Shown here one piece after another: positions 8,896 to 18,151 of a stretch of DNA of 64,000 nucleotides (within the stretch, counting starts at the first letter, position 1; the number at the start of each line of letters is the position of its first letter). The position numbers and the translations under genes are program-made. The notes below the pieces were generated by a model. That model ran no database searches, had not been told where the DNA came from, and saw only the letters and a list, made by a program, of their open reading frames with translations. This DNA is from Streptomyces sp. TLI_146. Lineage in GTDB: Bacteria; Actinomycetota; Actinomycetes; Streptomycetales; Streptomycetaceae. The DNA lies in the NCBI RefSeq assembly GCF_002846415.1, contig NZ_PJMX01000001.1:8122001-8186000 (forward strand), given 5' to 3'.

Positions 8896-9422
8896 CGTCG
8901 TCTCCCTCTGTCCGTCCTGCGCCTCCACGCCAGGGTGCGGCAGGGGAACGCGGCCGGGGAGGGGCCGATCAGCCTCTCGTCCTACGGGGCCGAGGGCGGC
9001 GCGGCAGCGCGGCGGCCTCCGTCGGCGGTATGGCCTGTTCCTCGTCGGCCGCGCGGACGGTGGAGACGTCGGGGCACGTAGGCGACGCCCTGCGCGCAGG
9101 CCGCGCCCCACCTGCGATGCTGTCGCCGAACGCGCAATCCTCGTACCCCACTCCAGACACGTGACGACCGCCAGTCCCCGGGATGACGCCCCCTCGGCGA
9201 TCGGCTCGGCGCGAAAACCGGACATTGGGTCTCGGGCGCGTTGCTGGCAGGAAGCCGTGGTGTGAGACTCGGGGCGCCTCGCCGGAGGAACTCGCCGGTG
9301 TCTTCGGCGGGCAGCCTCACGACTCGCGGGGCTTGGACCCTCTTGTCTGTACGCGAATGTCTGTACACGCCGCGTGTCGTTCAGGCTCCAAGGACCTCTG
9401 GCGAGGAACCCGGAGAAGACCC
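8896..9422. other. Divergent intergenic region, PPK2 / lectin
   Basis: 527 bases with no convincing gene; the open frames here are rich in Arg/Pro and look like GC-skew artefacts. It holds the palindrome at 8959-8978 near PPK2 and two direct copies of GTCTGTAC at 9345-9352 and 9359-9366 (14-base period) about 60 bases before the lectin start, which may be regulator sites. Confidence 0.45.
8959..8978. promoter_or_regulatory. Palindromic operator candidate upstream of PPK2
   Basis: GAGGGGCCGATCAGCCTCTC, near-perfect dyad of 20 bases, 64-83 bases upstream of the PPK2 start. It shares the AGGGGCCGA half with 4460-4479, suggesting one regulator for the cNMP/phosphoketolase/USP/PPK2 genes. Confidence 0.45.
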
Positions 9423-9932
9423 ATGCCCAAGAGACGCAGCCTGCTCGCGCTGTTCACCGGGGCGCTGGCGATGCTGTCCGTCGCGGCGGTCGGCACCCCC
9501 GCGCAGGCCGCGGGCTTCAGCCCGATCAACGTCTGGAACTCGAGCCACTGCCTCGACAACGCCACCGAGAACGCCGCGAAGCTCCACATGTGGTCGTGCA
9601 CGGGTGGCTCCGAGCAGAAGTGGCTCGAAGGGTTCAACACGCAGACAGGCCTGTTCACCTTCACCAACCAGCGCACGGGACGGTGCATCACCGCACCGGC
9701 CTGGGGCTCGGGCACGGTCACGGTGGAGTTCTGCAACGCGGCCGCGACCACCCAGCAGTGGCGCGTCTTCTATGCGGACAACCCCAACGGGCCGCCGTCG
9801 GGCTGGTACCAGGTGTGGCAGAACGTGTCGAGCGGGCTCTGCCTTTCGACGCCCAGCGTACGGAACGGAACCCTCCTGCAGGCGACCGTCTGCGATCCTT
9901 CCCACCAGTACTACAGGTGGCACCAGCAGTAA
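9423..9932 (+). CDS. Secreted ricin B-type lectin domain protein
   Basis: 169 aa. Signal peptide MPKRRSLLALFTGALAMLSVAAVGTPAQAA (cleavage near residue 30). The rest is a single beta-trefoil with QxW-type repeats (GSEQKWLEG, TTQQWRVFY, HQYYRWHQQ) and paired cysteines (HCLDN, MWSC, RCIT, EFCN, LCLS, VCDP). Such stand-alone lectins bind carbohydrate outside the cell. No catalytic domain is attached. ATG start with GGAGAAG upstream. Sugar specificity cannot be read from sequence. Confidence 0.85.
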   Translation: MPKRRSLLALFTGALAMLSVAAVGTPAQAAGFSPINVWNSSHCLDNATENAAKLHMWSCTGGSEQKWLEGFNTQTGLFTFTNQRTGRCITAPAWGSGTVTVEFCNAAATTQQWRVFYADNPNGPPSGWYQVWQNVSSGLCLSTPSVRNGTLLQATVCDPSHQYYRWHQQ

Positions 9933-9981
9933 CGGCGTAAAGCGCTGGACAGCCCCGAGAGGCTGGGCGAGCATCTCCGCG

Positions 9982-10545
9982 ATGAACAACGAATCTCTCC
10001 CCGCCCCCAAACGTGTCCGCTTCGTCGAGCTCAGCGCCAAGGCGCTGCGGGCGCTCGCCGACGGTGACCTCGCCGGCGGCAGCGCCGAGGCTGGGGTCGC
10101 CCTCGATGAACACTTCGTCGGTGACCGGGCCCGCTGGATCTTCGGGTATCGCGCCGACCAACTCGCCAAGGACCCCTCTGCCGCGCCGTGGATCGCCAGG
10201 GCCGCGGTGTCCGAGCCGGACGGGGTTGTCGTCGGCGACGCCGGGTTCCACGGGCCGCCGGACGAGGCCGGCATGGTCCAGATCGGCTATACCGTCGTGC
10301 CGGGGTATCGCCGCCAGGGGTATGCCCGCGCCATGGTGACGGCACTGCTCGCCAGGGCCGCCGCCGAACCCGGTGTCAGGACCGTGCGGGCCATCATCAG
10401 ATCCGACAACGAGGCCTCTCTGGCCACCATCGCGGGCTTCGGCTTCACGCGGGTCGGTGAGCGGGGGAACGAGCGCGACGGGATCGAGATCGTCTTCGAG
10501 ATCCCGGCAGACGCGATCCCGGCAGACGCGATTCAGGCCGAGTAG
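9982..10545 (+). CDS. GNAT family N-acetyltransferase
   Basis: 187 aa. GNAT acetyl-CoA-binding motif A is visible as IGYTVVPGYRRQGYARAMVTALL, followed by IIRSDNEASLATIAGFGFTRVGE. It resembles RimJ/RimL-type acetyltransferases; substrate unknown. The C-terminus carries a short repeat (IPADAIPADAIQAE), a small tandem duplication of 15 bases. Forty-nine bases after the lectin gene, possibly co-transcribed but functionally unrelated. Start ATG 9982 has a weak ribosome site. Confidence 0.85.
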   Translation: MNNESLPAPKRVRFVELSAKALRALADGDLAGGSAEAGVALDEHFVGDRARWIFGYRADQLAKDPSAAPWIARAAVSEPDGVVVGDAGFHGPPDEAGMVQIGYTVVPGYRRQGYARAMVTALLARAAAEPGVRTVRAIIRSDNEASLATIAGFGFTRVGERGNERDGIEIVFEIPADAIPADAIQAE

Positions 10546-10663
10546 GTGGACGACCTCGGCGGACACCGGAGTCGGGCTCTCGGGGAATCGCCGCCGGGCC
10601 GCCTGCGCCAGTGAGGCGGAGGTGATCCGCGAGCGCACAGCGCGTGGCGCCCGGAGGCGAGGC

Positions 10664-10702
10664 GCGGGCCCTCGGGGCGGACTTGCCGCTCCGAGGGCCC
10701 GC
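10664..10702. terminator. Hairpin terminator between convergent GNAT and cold-shock genes
   Basis: Arms 10664-10680 and 10686-10702 (GCGGGCCCTCGGGGCGG / CCGCTCCGAGGGCCCGC, one non-Watson-Crick pair) with loop ACTTG. It lies 17 bases past the cold-shock stop codon. Confidence 0.85.
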
Positions 10703-10718
10703 TGACGTCCGGCCTGGC

Positions 10719-10922
10719 TCAGACGGTGGTGATGTTCTCCGCCTGCGGGCCCTTCTGGCCCTGCGTGATGTCGAAGGTCACGGCCTGGCCTTCCTGGAGC
10801 TCACGGAAGCCGGAGGAGTTGATGTTGGAGTAGTGGGCGAAGACGTCCGGGCCGCCGCCGTCCTGGGCGATGAAGCCGAAGCCCTTCTCCGAGTTGAACC
10901 ACTTCACAGTTCCGCTGGCCAT
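10719..10922 (-). CDS. Cold-shock domain protein (CspA family)
   Basis: 67 aa, full length for the family: one cold-shock OB fold that binds single-stranded RNA/DNA. RNP1 is KGFGFI and RNP2 is VFAHYS; start MASGTVKWFNSEKGFGFI and end GQKGPQAENITTV are canonical. GAGAGG precedes the ATG. The leader contains two hairpins (10945-10967 and 11005-11024), consistent with post-transcriptional control as known for csp mRNAs. Confidence 0.97.
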   Translation of the reverse strand: MASGTVKWFNSEKGFGFIAQDGGGPDVFAHYSNINSSGFRELQEGQAVTFDITQGQKGPQAENITTV

Positions 10923-10944
10923 GCTGGTGCCTCTCAGTCGATAT

Positions 10945-10967
10945 CGGATCCGCACCGCGCGGATCCG
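10945..10967 (-). promoter_or_regulatory. Hairpin in csp 5-prime leader
   Basis: Perfect 9-bp inverted repeat (CGGATCCGC, spacer ACCGC, GCGGATCCG) 23-45 bases before the cold-shock start codon, just upstream of the ribosome site. A temperature-sensitive structure or an operator are both possible. Confidence 0.4.
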
Positions 10968-11004
10968 GAGGTGATCGCCCTGGTCTCGCACTGCACAGCA
11001 AAGC

Positions 11005-11024
11005 GCCCGCACCGGAGCGCGGGC
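11005..11024 (-). promoter_or_regulatory. Second hairpin upstream of csp
   Basis: GCCCGC / GCGGGC arms with an 8-base loop, followed on the minus strand by GCTTTG. It could be an attenuator-like structure if transcription starts further upstream. The start site is unknown. Confidence 0.3.
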
Positions 11025-11525
11025 AGGTACTGCGAACCACGACATCTGACAGTGACGCTACACGGTGAAACCGGGCGCCACCAGAGAGCAACGGCCATGA
11101 TCCGAACCAGGTTTACGGTTCCCCGCGCACAGCCGTTGGTCGCACATGGTTTGTCCTGGTTCGGGGGCGCGCTGGAGGGCGGACTCGCCGAGGTCACGAG
11201 GTGGGACGCCCCCGGTCGCCCACCGGCCTCCTCCGCCAGCGCGGCCATGTGGCCAAGTACGCACCCCGCGGACCCCCAACTGCCAGGAATTGCCACCGAT
11301 TTGCCCGCGCTCTCTTCCCAAGCCATGTGACATGTGCAATTTTTCTGGCTGCAGTCACCGTAAGTCGCGTTCAAGCCAACGGATCAGTGCGGCCTCGTGG
11401 GTCATCGGAGCCTGCCCGGACACGCCCGTACGTACAGGGGCGGCCCGGACGGTTCGGGTGGCCTGCGGGATTCCCCCCACCACCGCGCGTCGTAGCGCGG
11501 TCTTCACTCCGCTGGGAGGCGGCAC

Positions 11526-14065
11526 GTGAACACCCGAACGGAACGAACAAGACGAAGTCTCAGCGGCCTGCTGATACTCGCCCTGGCGCTGTGCCTGTCC
11601 ATGGCCATGCTCGGCCAGACGGGCCGCGCCTTCGCCACCGAGCACCGAGGGCTGGCCCCGCAGCCCGCGAAGGCCGGGGCGGCCCAGCCCGCGCAGCACA
11701 CCGTCCCACCACCGGTCGGCTCGACCGCCAGCGCCTCCGACCGTGCCGACGCACGGCGCAGCCCGGTCGACGCCGCGAACCGGCCCCCGCAGAACCCGGT
11801 CCCCTCGCGGACCGCCCCGCCGGATCACGGCCGTGAGCAGGGCGCGGCCGCGGCGTCCTGCACGCCGGGCGACTTCGGGAGCCGGACCGGCTCCGCGCTC
11901 GTCACGTTCGTCCAGGCGTCGACCACGGCCTGCGTCAACACGCTGTTCGGCGTGACCGGCACCGACGCCCGCAACGTGTTCCGCGAAGCGCAGATGGTCA
12001 CCATCGCCAACGCGTTCCAGAGCACGGCGCGGAGCTACCCCGGAGACAACTCCACCCATGTGTGGCAGCTGGTGCTCTTCCTGCGCGCCGGGTACTACGT
12101 GCAGTTCAACCACGCCTCCGACGTGGGACCGTACGGCCCGTCCCTCGCCGCGGCGACCGAGGCCGCGCTGGACACCATGACCGCCTCCTCGCACTTCATG
12201 GACGTCAGCTCGGCCAACGGCGACGTCCTGGGCGAGGTCCTGATCCTCACGGACAGCGCCAACGAGCAGGCCCGCTACCTGAATACGTACAAGAAGGTGC
12301 TCAACGCCTACGACAGCACCTACGACGCCTACTGGAGCATGGACGCCGCCGTCAACGACGTCTTCACCCCGATCTTCCGCGGCCACTGGAACCCCGCCTT
12401 CATCAAGGCGGTGACCGCCGACCCGAGCATCGTGGACACCCTCGCCGCGTTCGCGCACAACCACCTGGCCAAGCTGAACGACGCCTGGTTCTACCTCGAC
12501 TCCAACGCCGGTACGGAGACGGCCCGCTTCCTCGACACCCCCGCCCTCCAGGCCAAGGTCAGGCCGCTGGCGAAGGGCCTGCTCGGCGACTCGGCCATCA
12601 CCGGTGCGACCGCGCCCCTGTGGGTCGGGGTCGCCGCCATGACCGACACCCACGACAAGGCGCAGTGCTCGTACTACGGGACCTGCGACTTCGTCGGCCG
12701 GCTCACCGCCGCGGCGCTGCCGATCACCTACAACTGCGACAGCGGACACACCTTCCGCGCCCAGTCACTGACCAACGCGGCGCTCACCGCGGCCTGTGCC
12801 AGCCTCCAGGGCCAGGACGCGTACTTCCACGGCATCGTCAAGGACAGCGGCCCGGTGGCCAATGACCACAACACGAACATCCAGGTCGTGACGTTCGCCA
12901 GTCCCAAGGACTACCAGACGTACTCCGGCTGGATCTTCGGCAACAGCACCAACAACGGCGGAGAGTACCTGGAGGGCAACCCCGCCGACCCCGCCAACCA
13001 GGCCCGCTTCCTGTCCTATGTGAAGAGCGTCAACGACGGCTTCCCCGGCGACATCTGGAACCTCAACCACGAGTACACGCACTACCTCGACGGTCGCTAC
13101 GACATGGCCGGCGACTTCGACGCCGGGCAGGCCGTCCCGGACATCTGGTGGATCGAGGGCTTCGCCGAGTACGTCTCCTACAGCTACCGCGGTCTGCCCG
13201 ACACCCAGGCGATCGCCGAGGCCGCACACCACACCTACGCCCTGAGCACCCTGTGGCAGAGCTCCTACGCCAACTCCGACCTGACCCGGACGTATCCCTG
13301 GGGCTACCTGGCCACCCGCTACATGATCGAGAAGCACCCGGCGGACGTGCAGAACATGCTGGCCAAGTTCCGTACCGGTGACTACGCCGGCGCATACGCG
13401 GTCTACAGCACCGGCATCGGCACCCGCTACGACGCCGACTTCAACACCTGGCTCGACGCCTGCGCCGCCGGATCCTGCGGCAGCACGGGCAACGGGCCGA
13501 CCGCCGCCTTCGACCTGGCCGTCTCCGGTCTGTCGGTGAACCTGACCGACAAGTCCACCGACACCGGCGCCGCCATCACCGCACGCTCGTGGAACTTCGG
13601 CGACGGAACCACGTCCACGGCGGCCAACCCGTCCAAGACGTATACCGCCCCCGGTACCTACACGATCTCCCTGACCGTGACCGACGCCAAGGGCCTGACC
13701 GCCACCACGGCCAAGCCCGTCACCCTCAGCGCCACCCTCCCGGCCTGCACCGGCACCGACACCCGCAGACTGGACCAGAACTGCTCGCGCTCCGGCCGTT
13801 CGGCCAAGGCGGGCGACCTGGACTACCTGTACCTCTACCTGCCGGCCGGTACCGTGACGCTGCACATCACGACCACCGGGGTACGGGCAACGCCGACCTC
13901 TACTACAACGCCAACACCTGGGCGACCACCACGGAGTACACCGCCCGGTCGACGAGCACCGGAAACAACGAGAGCATCACCGTCACCAACAGCACGGCCG
14001 GATACCGGTACGTCAGCCTGTACGCGCAAACAGCGTTCAGCGGCGTCACGGTCACGACGGCCTAG
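11526..14065 (+). CDS. Secreted M9-type collagenase with PKD and PPC domains, frameshifted near the 3-prime end
   Basis: GTG start with GGGAGGCGGC upstream. Signal peptide (SGLLILALALCLSMAMLGQTGRAFA), Pro/Ala-rich linker, then a peptidase M9 region with zinc motif HEYTH at 515-519 and a downstream Glu in IEGFAEY. A PKD domain (SWNFGDGTTSTAANPSKTYTAPG, about 660-740) and a prepeptidase C-terminal domain follow. The frame breaks at about 13878: the sequence reads ACC GGG GTA CGG, whereas one extra base restores TTTGGTGNADLYYNANTW and the natural end TTA at 14065. Without the shift the frame runs on as nonsense to 14270. It may be a sequencing error or a genuine mutation; only the last 60 residues are affected, so the protease itself should be intact. 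Confidence 0.85.
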
Positions 14066-14101
14066 TGACCCCGGGTCCTCGGATCCACGAGAGGCCGCGG
14101 T

Positions 14102-14129
14102 GCCGGGCCCGCTGCGCAGCGGGCCCGGC
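14102..14129. terminator. Perfect palindrome terminator after collagenase
   Basis: A 28-base perfect palindrome centred on CTGCGCAG with GCCGGGCCCG arms, 37 bases after the restored collagenase stop. Its position supports 14065 as the true gene end. Confidence 0.8.
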
Positions 14130-14359
14130 TCAGCCGACGTCGGGAATCGGGGCTTACCCAGCGCGTCGCGGCCGCCCTCGCTCCCTCACACGGTAACCAG
14201 GCTGCCGCGGCCACTCCAGGGCATCGTCGTTGGTCGACCACACCGCCGCACCGGCCAGTTCCTCGGGTGATCCTCTACTGCCCGGCGCGGGAGCGCATCC
14301 GGGACACTGACGGCCGTGACGGAAAACCGTACCGAGTGACACCGGGAAGGGCTCGCACC

Positions 14360-15718
14360 ATGCTGGACGGCTGTACCCCGCTCCTGCCCGAGACCATGGG
14401 CCGCTACTACGACGACGGCTACTACCGGGGCGCAGCCCTGCCCCAACTCCTCGCCGAGCACGCCCGCACGTACACGACCCGTACCGCCCTCGTCCACGGC
14501 GAGCGTCGCCTCACCTACCGGGAGCTGAACCGGCGGGTCGACCGTGTGGCCGCCGGGCTCACGCTGCGGGGCATCCGGCCGGGCGACCGGGTCATCGTCC
14601 AGATGCCGAACGTGCCCGAGTTCGTCATCACCGTCTACGCCCTCATGCGGGCCGGCGCCCTCCCGGTGTTCGCGTCGATCTCCTACCGCGCGGACGAGAT
14701 CGGGCACCTCGCCCGTGTCGCCGAAGCCGCTGCCTACATCGGCCCCGGCATCCACCAGGGCTTCGACCACGCCGCGATGGTCGCCGAGATCAGCGACGAC
14801 CATCCGCGTCTGCGCCGCGCCTTCACCCTGGACGGCCCCGATGGTGTCCAGGGCGGCTTCACCACCGCCCCCAGCGGATGCCTGTTCTTCCCCCTGCGGT
14901 CCGTGGACGCACCGAGCAACGCGGACCGCACGTACAACCCCAACGACGTCGCCTTCTTCCTGCCGTCGGGTGGGAACGGCGGGAATGGCGGGAAAACGGT
15001 CTCGCCCCACCTGGTCCCGCGCACCCACAACGCATACGCGTACCAGACCCGGGCCGCCGCCGAACTGATCGGCCTCGGCCCTGACGACGTCTACCTCGCG
15101 GTCCTCCCGGCCGCCTCCCCCTTCGCCTTCGGCTGCCCCGGCATCGTCGGCACCCTCGCCACCGGCGGCACTGTCGTGCTGATCGACGACCCCGACCCGG
15201 CCGACGCCCTCCGCGTGATCGAGACCGAGAAGGTCACCGTCACCTCCCTCGACCCCGCCCTCGCACAGCGGTGGCTGGAAACGCTCCCCAACGGCGAGTA
15301 CGACCTCGCCGGCCTGCGCCTCCTCCAGATCGGCGGCGCACACCTCCACCCCGACCTCGCGGCGCGTATCCCACCGGCCTTCGGCTGCCGCCTCCAACAG
15401 GTCTTCGGGGCGGCCGAGGAACTGCTCTGTCTGACCCGCCTAACCGACACCGACGAGGTCATCCGGCACACGCGGGGCCGCCCCCTCTCGCCCGGCGACG
15501 AGATCCGCATCACCGACGCGGACGGTACCGACGTACCGGCCGGAACTCCCGGACAGCTCTGGACGCGCGGCCCCTGCACCCTGCGCGGCTACTACAAAGC
15601 CCCTGACCACAACGCCCGCGCCTTCACCCCCGACGGCTTCTACAAGACCGCCGTCGTCGCCCGCCTCACCGGTGACGGCAACCTCGTCATCGAGGGCCGC
15701 TCGCACGGTAAGAGGTAG
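14360..15718 (+). pseudogene. Decayed 2,3-dihydroxybenzoate-AMP ligase-like adenylation protein
   Basis: 452 aa against about 540 for EntE/DhbE. It aligns by eye along the whole N-domain (YYRGAALPQLLAEHA, RVIVQMPNVPEFVI, LVPRTHNAYAYQTRAAAELI, PCTLRGYYKAPDHNARAFTPDGFY). Key sites are lost. The phosphate loop (normally LSGGTTGxPK) is a glycine/asparagine stretch at 202-213. The aryl-acid motif HNFPLSSPG reads SPFAFGCPG. The TGD motif is TAV at 430-432. The protein stops at VIEGRSHGKR, exactly where the mobile C-terminal subdomain with the catalytic lysine should begin. The upstream frame is open; ATG 14360 is preceded by GGGAAGG. No siderophore genes are adjacent. Either a relic or a repurposed binding protein. 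Confidence 0.7.
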
Positions 15719-15841
15719 GCGCCGGGGGCCAGATCCGGCCGGAGAGGGAGAAACGTGTGATGCGGGCGCGACGCGCGTTCCATGCTGCCGAGCAGCCTCT
15801 TCGTCCCTCGGACCCGGACCTCGGAAGATTGGAATCCGCCG

Positions 15842-18043
15842 ATGCGCCCGCACCGCCGTGCCCTGTCCGGCCTCACCCTCGCCCTGACCGTGGCCACCGC
15901 CTGTGTCCAGCCCACGGCTGCCGCCCCACCCCGCCAGACACCTTCGCCCGGCCACGGACACGACTACGACGACGTACTCGACCTCAGCGGCACCCCGGAC
16001 GCGGCGCTTCCCGGGGGCGAGACGGACATCAACCCGGTCAACGTCTTCGCGGACCAAGGAGCTTGGCACGCGTACGCCCTGCCAGCGGCGGACGCCCGGG
16101 GCGGATACGGCGGCTTCACCGGCCCTCTCTACCTCGCGCAGGAGTACCCCTGGTGGCTGAGCACCGCGTTCAGCCGCATCCGGCTGAGCGAGGACGGCCG
16201 CCCGCTGGATCTCGCCGGCGGCGGCACACCGCGCTTCACCTCGCGCCCGGGGGCCCTGGTCCAGGCGTACGACCTCGGCGGCGGTCTCCGGCTCACCCTT
16301 GAGCTGCGATACGCCACCCACCGCACCGCCCTGGTGCGGGCCGCGGTACGCAACACCGGCCCGGCCCCGCGCACCCTCGGCGCCGACTGGACCGGAACCC
16401 TGCTGCGACCCGCCCAGGAGCCTATGCGCCAGGCGCCTTCGCTGGCCGTGGCGCCCGAGGGCGTCGCCGTCGACTTCGCCAAGGTGCGCGCGGCGGACGA
16501 CTTCCTCACCGACGGCACCGAACGGTTCGAGGTCCGCCACAAGGACCCGGTCCGGACGGTCCTGACGGGAGAGGGGGACTCCTACCGTACGGAACTGACG
16601 GCGCCCTTCACCCTCAAGCCCGGCGCGGAACGCTCGCTGGACTGGACCGAGAGCTACACGTTCACGCGGGCCGAGCGGGTCGCGGAAGCGGGTGAGGTGC
16701 AGCGGGTGTTCGCCGACCCGGCGCGTACGATCCGTACCGTCGACGCCCGCTGGTGGCGGTACGTCGACGGCGTCACCGCCGGGGTGGCGCCCGGGCGGCG
16801 GCGGCTCGCCGTCAAGGCCCTGGAGACGCTGGTGACCAACTGGCGCAGCCCCGCCGGTCGCCTCCGGCACGACGGGATCACACCGTCCCTGTCGTACAAG
16901 TGGTTCGCGGGCGGCTTGTGGGCGTGGGACACCTGGAAGCAGGCGGTCGGCACGGCACGCTTCGACACGAGACTCGCCCAGGCGCAGATCCGCTCGGTGC
17001 TCGACCATCAGATACGCCCCGGCTCCACGACCCGGCCGCAGGACGCGGGGATGATCCCGGACGTCGTGTTCTACAACGACCCGCGGCGGGGCGGGACCAA
17101 CTGGAACGAGCGCAACAGCAAGCCGCCGCTGGGCGCCTGGTCGGTGTGGGAGGTCTACCGGCACAGCGGGGACAAGGACTTCCTGCGGGAGGTGTACCCG
17201 AAGCTGGCGGCGTACGAGCGGTGGTGGTACCGCACTCGGGACCACGACCACAACGGGCTCGCGGAGTACGGCGCGACCGTGGATCCCGCCAACGGCACGG
17301 CCGGGCAGCAGCGGCTGGCCGCGGCCTGGGAGAGCGGGATGGACAACGCACCCCGGTTCGACGCCGCGGCGGGCACCTCGGTCGTGCCCAACCAGGACGG
17401 CTCGGGGCGGGTGATCGGCTACTCGCTGACCCAGGAGTCCGTGGACCTCAACTCCTACCTCGCCGCCGACCAGGAGCATCTGGGGCGGATCGCCGAGGAG
17501 CTGGGCAGGCGGGCGGCCGCCGACGAGTGGCGTGCCAAGGCTGCCGCCACCGCCAGGGCCGTACGGGAGAGGATGTACGACCCGGCGACCAGCTGGTTCC
17601 ACGACACCGCGCTCGGCTCCGGCACCCGGCTGGTCGACCGGGGCAGGGGCATCGAGGGGGCGATCCCGCTGTGGACCGGTGCCGCGACCCGGGCGCAGGC
17701 CGCCGCCGTTCGTGAACGGCTGCTGGATCCGGGGGAGTTCGCTACGCCGATGCCCCTGCCGACGGTGTCCAAGAGTTCGCCGTACTTCGCCCCGCGGCAG
17801 TACTGGCGCGGGCCCGTCTGGCTCGACCAGGCGTACTTCGCCATCGCCGGAATGCGCCGTTACGGGTACGCCCGCGACGCGGACGCGCTGACCGCGAGGC
17901 TCATCGAAGGCGCGGCGGGCCTGACCGGGAACGCGCCGATCATGGAGAACTACGACCCGTTGGCCGGGGACCCGCTCAACTCACCCAACTTCAGCTGGTC
18001 CGCGGCCCTGCTGCTGCCGCTGGTCGGGCCGCCCGCACCCTGA
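15842..18043 (+). CDS. Secreted glycoside hydrolase, GH63-like glucosidase
   Basis: 733 aa. Twin-arginine-like signal peptide (MRPHRRALSGLTLALTVATACVQPTAAAPP), a beta-rich N-domain (about 45-300) and an (alpha/alpha)6 barrel (about 310-733) with YKWFAGGLWAWDTWKQAVG, WNERNSKPPLGAWSVWEVYR, WESGMDNAPRFDA, YWRGPVWLDQAYFAI and NFSWSAAL. These blocks are those of GH63/mannosyl-oligosaccharide-glucosidase-type enzymes of bacteria (YgjK-like alpha-glucosidases). An AXC near residue 21 (TAC) could also be a lipobox. Start chosen at the signal peptide. The sugar released is not determinable; an exported alpha-glucosidase is the best guess. Confidence 0.85.
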   Translation: MRPHRRALSGLTLALTVATACVQPTAAAPPRQTPSPGHGHDYDDVLDLSGTPDAALPGGETDINPVNVFADQGAWHAYALPAADARGGYGGFTGPLYLAQEYPWWLSTAFSRIRLSEDGRPLDLAGGGTPRFTSRPGALVQAYDLGGGLRLTLELRYATHRTALVRAAVRNTGPAPRTLGADWTGTLLRPAQEPMRQAPSLAVAPEGVAVDFAKVRAADDFLTDGTERFEVRHKDPVRTVLTGEGDSYRTELTAPFTLKPGAERSLDWTESYTFTRAERVAEAGEVQRVFADPARTIRTVDARWWRYVDGVTAGVAPGRRRLAVKALETLVTNWRSPAGRLRHDGITPSLSYKWFAGGLWAWDTWKQAVGTARFDTRLAQAQIRSVLDHQIRPGSTTRPQDAGMIPDVVFYNDPRRGGTNWNERNSKPPLGAWSVWEVYRHSGDKDFLREVYPKLAAYERWWYRTRDHDHNGLAEYGATVDPANGTAGQQRLAAAWESGMDNAPRFDAAAGTSVVPNQDGSGRVIGYSLTQESVDLNSYLAADQEHLGRIAEELGRRAAADEWRAKAAATARAVRERMYDPATSWFHDTALGSGTRLVDRGRGIEGAIPLWTGAATRAQAAAVRERLLDPGEFATPMPLPTVSKSSPYFAPRQYWRGPVWLDQAYFAIAGMRRYGYARDADALTARLIEGAAGLTGNAPIMENYDPLAGDPLNSPNFSWSAALLLPLVGPPAP

Positions 18044-18151
18044 TCACACGCCACTTGATCCACAACTCTTGACAAGTGTTCATGTTCTGACTGCAGTTGC
18101 ACTGCACCACGCCCACGAACGGCACTACACCCCGAAGGGGGCGATCAGCGC

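Larger units (their letters stand above)
10923..11525. other. Divergent intergenic region, csp leader and collagenase upstream
   Basis: 603 bases. The left part is the leader/promoter of the cold-shock gene with two hairpins. A long-range inverted repeat CCGAACCAGG (11102-11111) / CCTGGTTCGG (11155-11164) lies further right. The segment near 11325-11350 (CATGTGACATGTGCAATTTTT) is the most AT-rich part and may hold the collagenase promoter. No gene seen. Confidence 0.45.

Noticed and set aside
8982..9368. 128-codon minus frame upstream of PPK2
   Set aside because: Arg/Pro-rich, no ribosome site, no domain, overlaps regulatory-looking sequence.
11526..14270. Collagenase ending at 14270
   Set aside because: Past 13878 this frame is Pro/Arg/Thr nonsense and overlaps the terminator at 14102; the alternative frame gives a proper PPC domain end at 14065.
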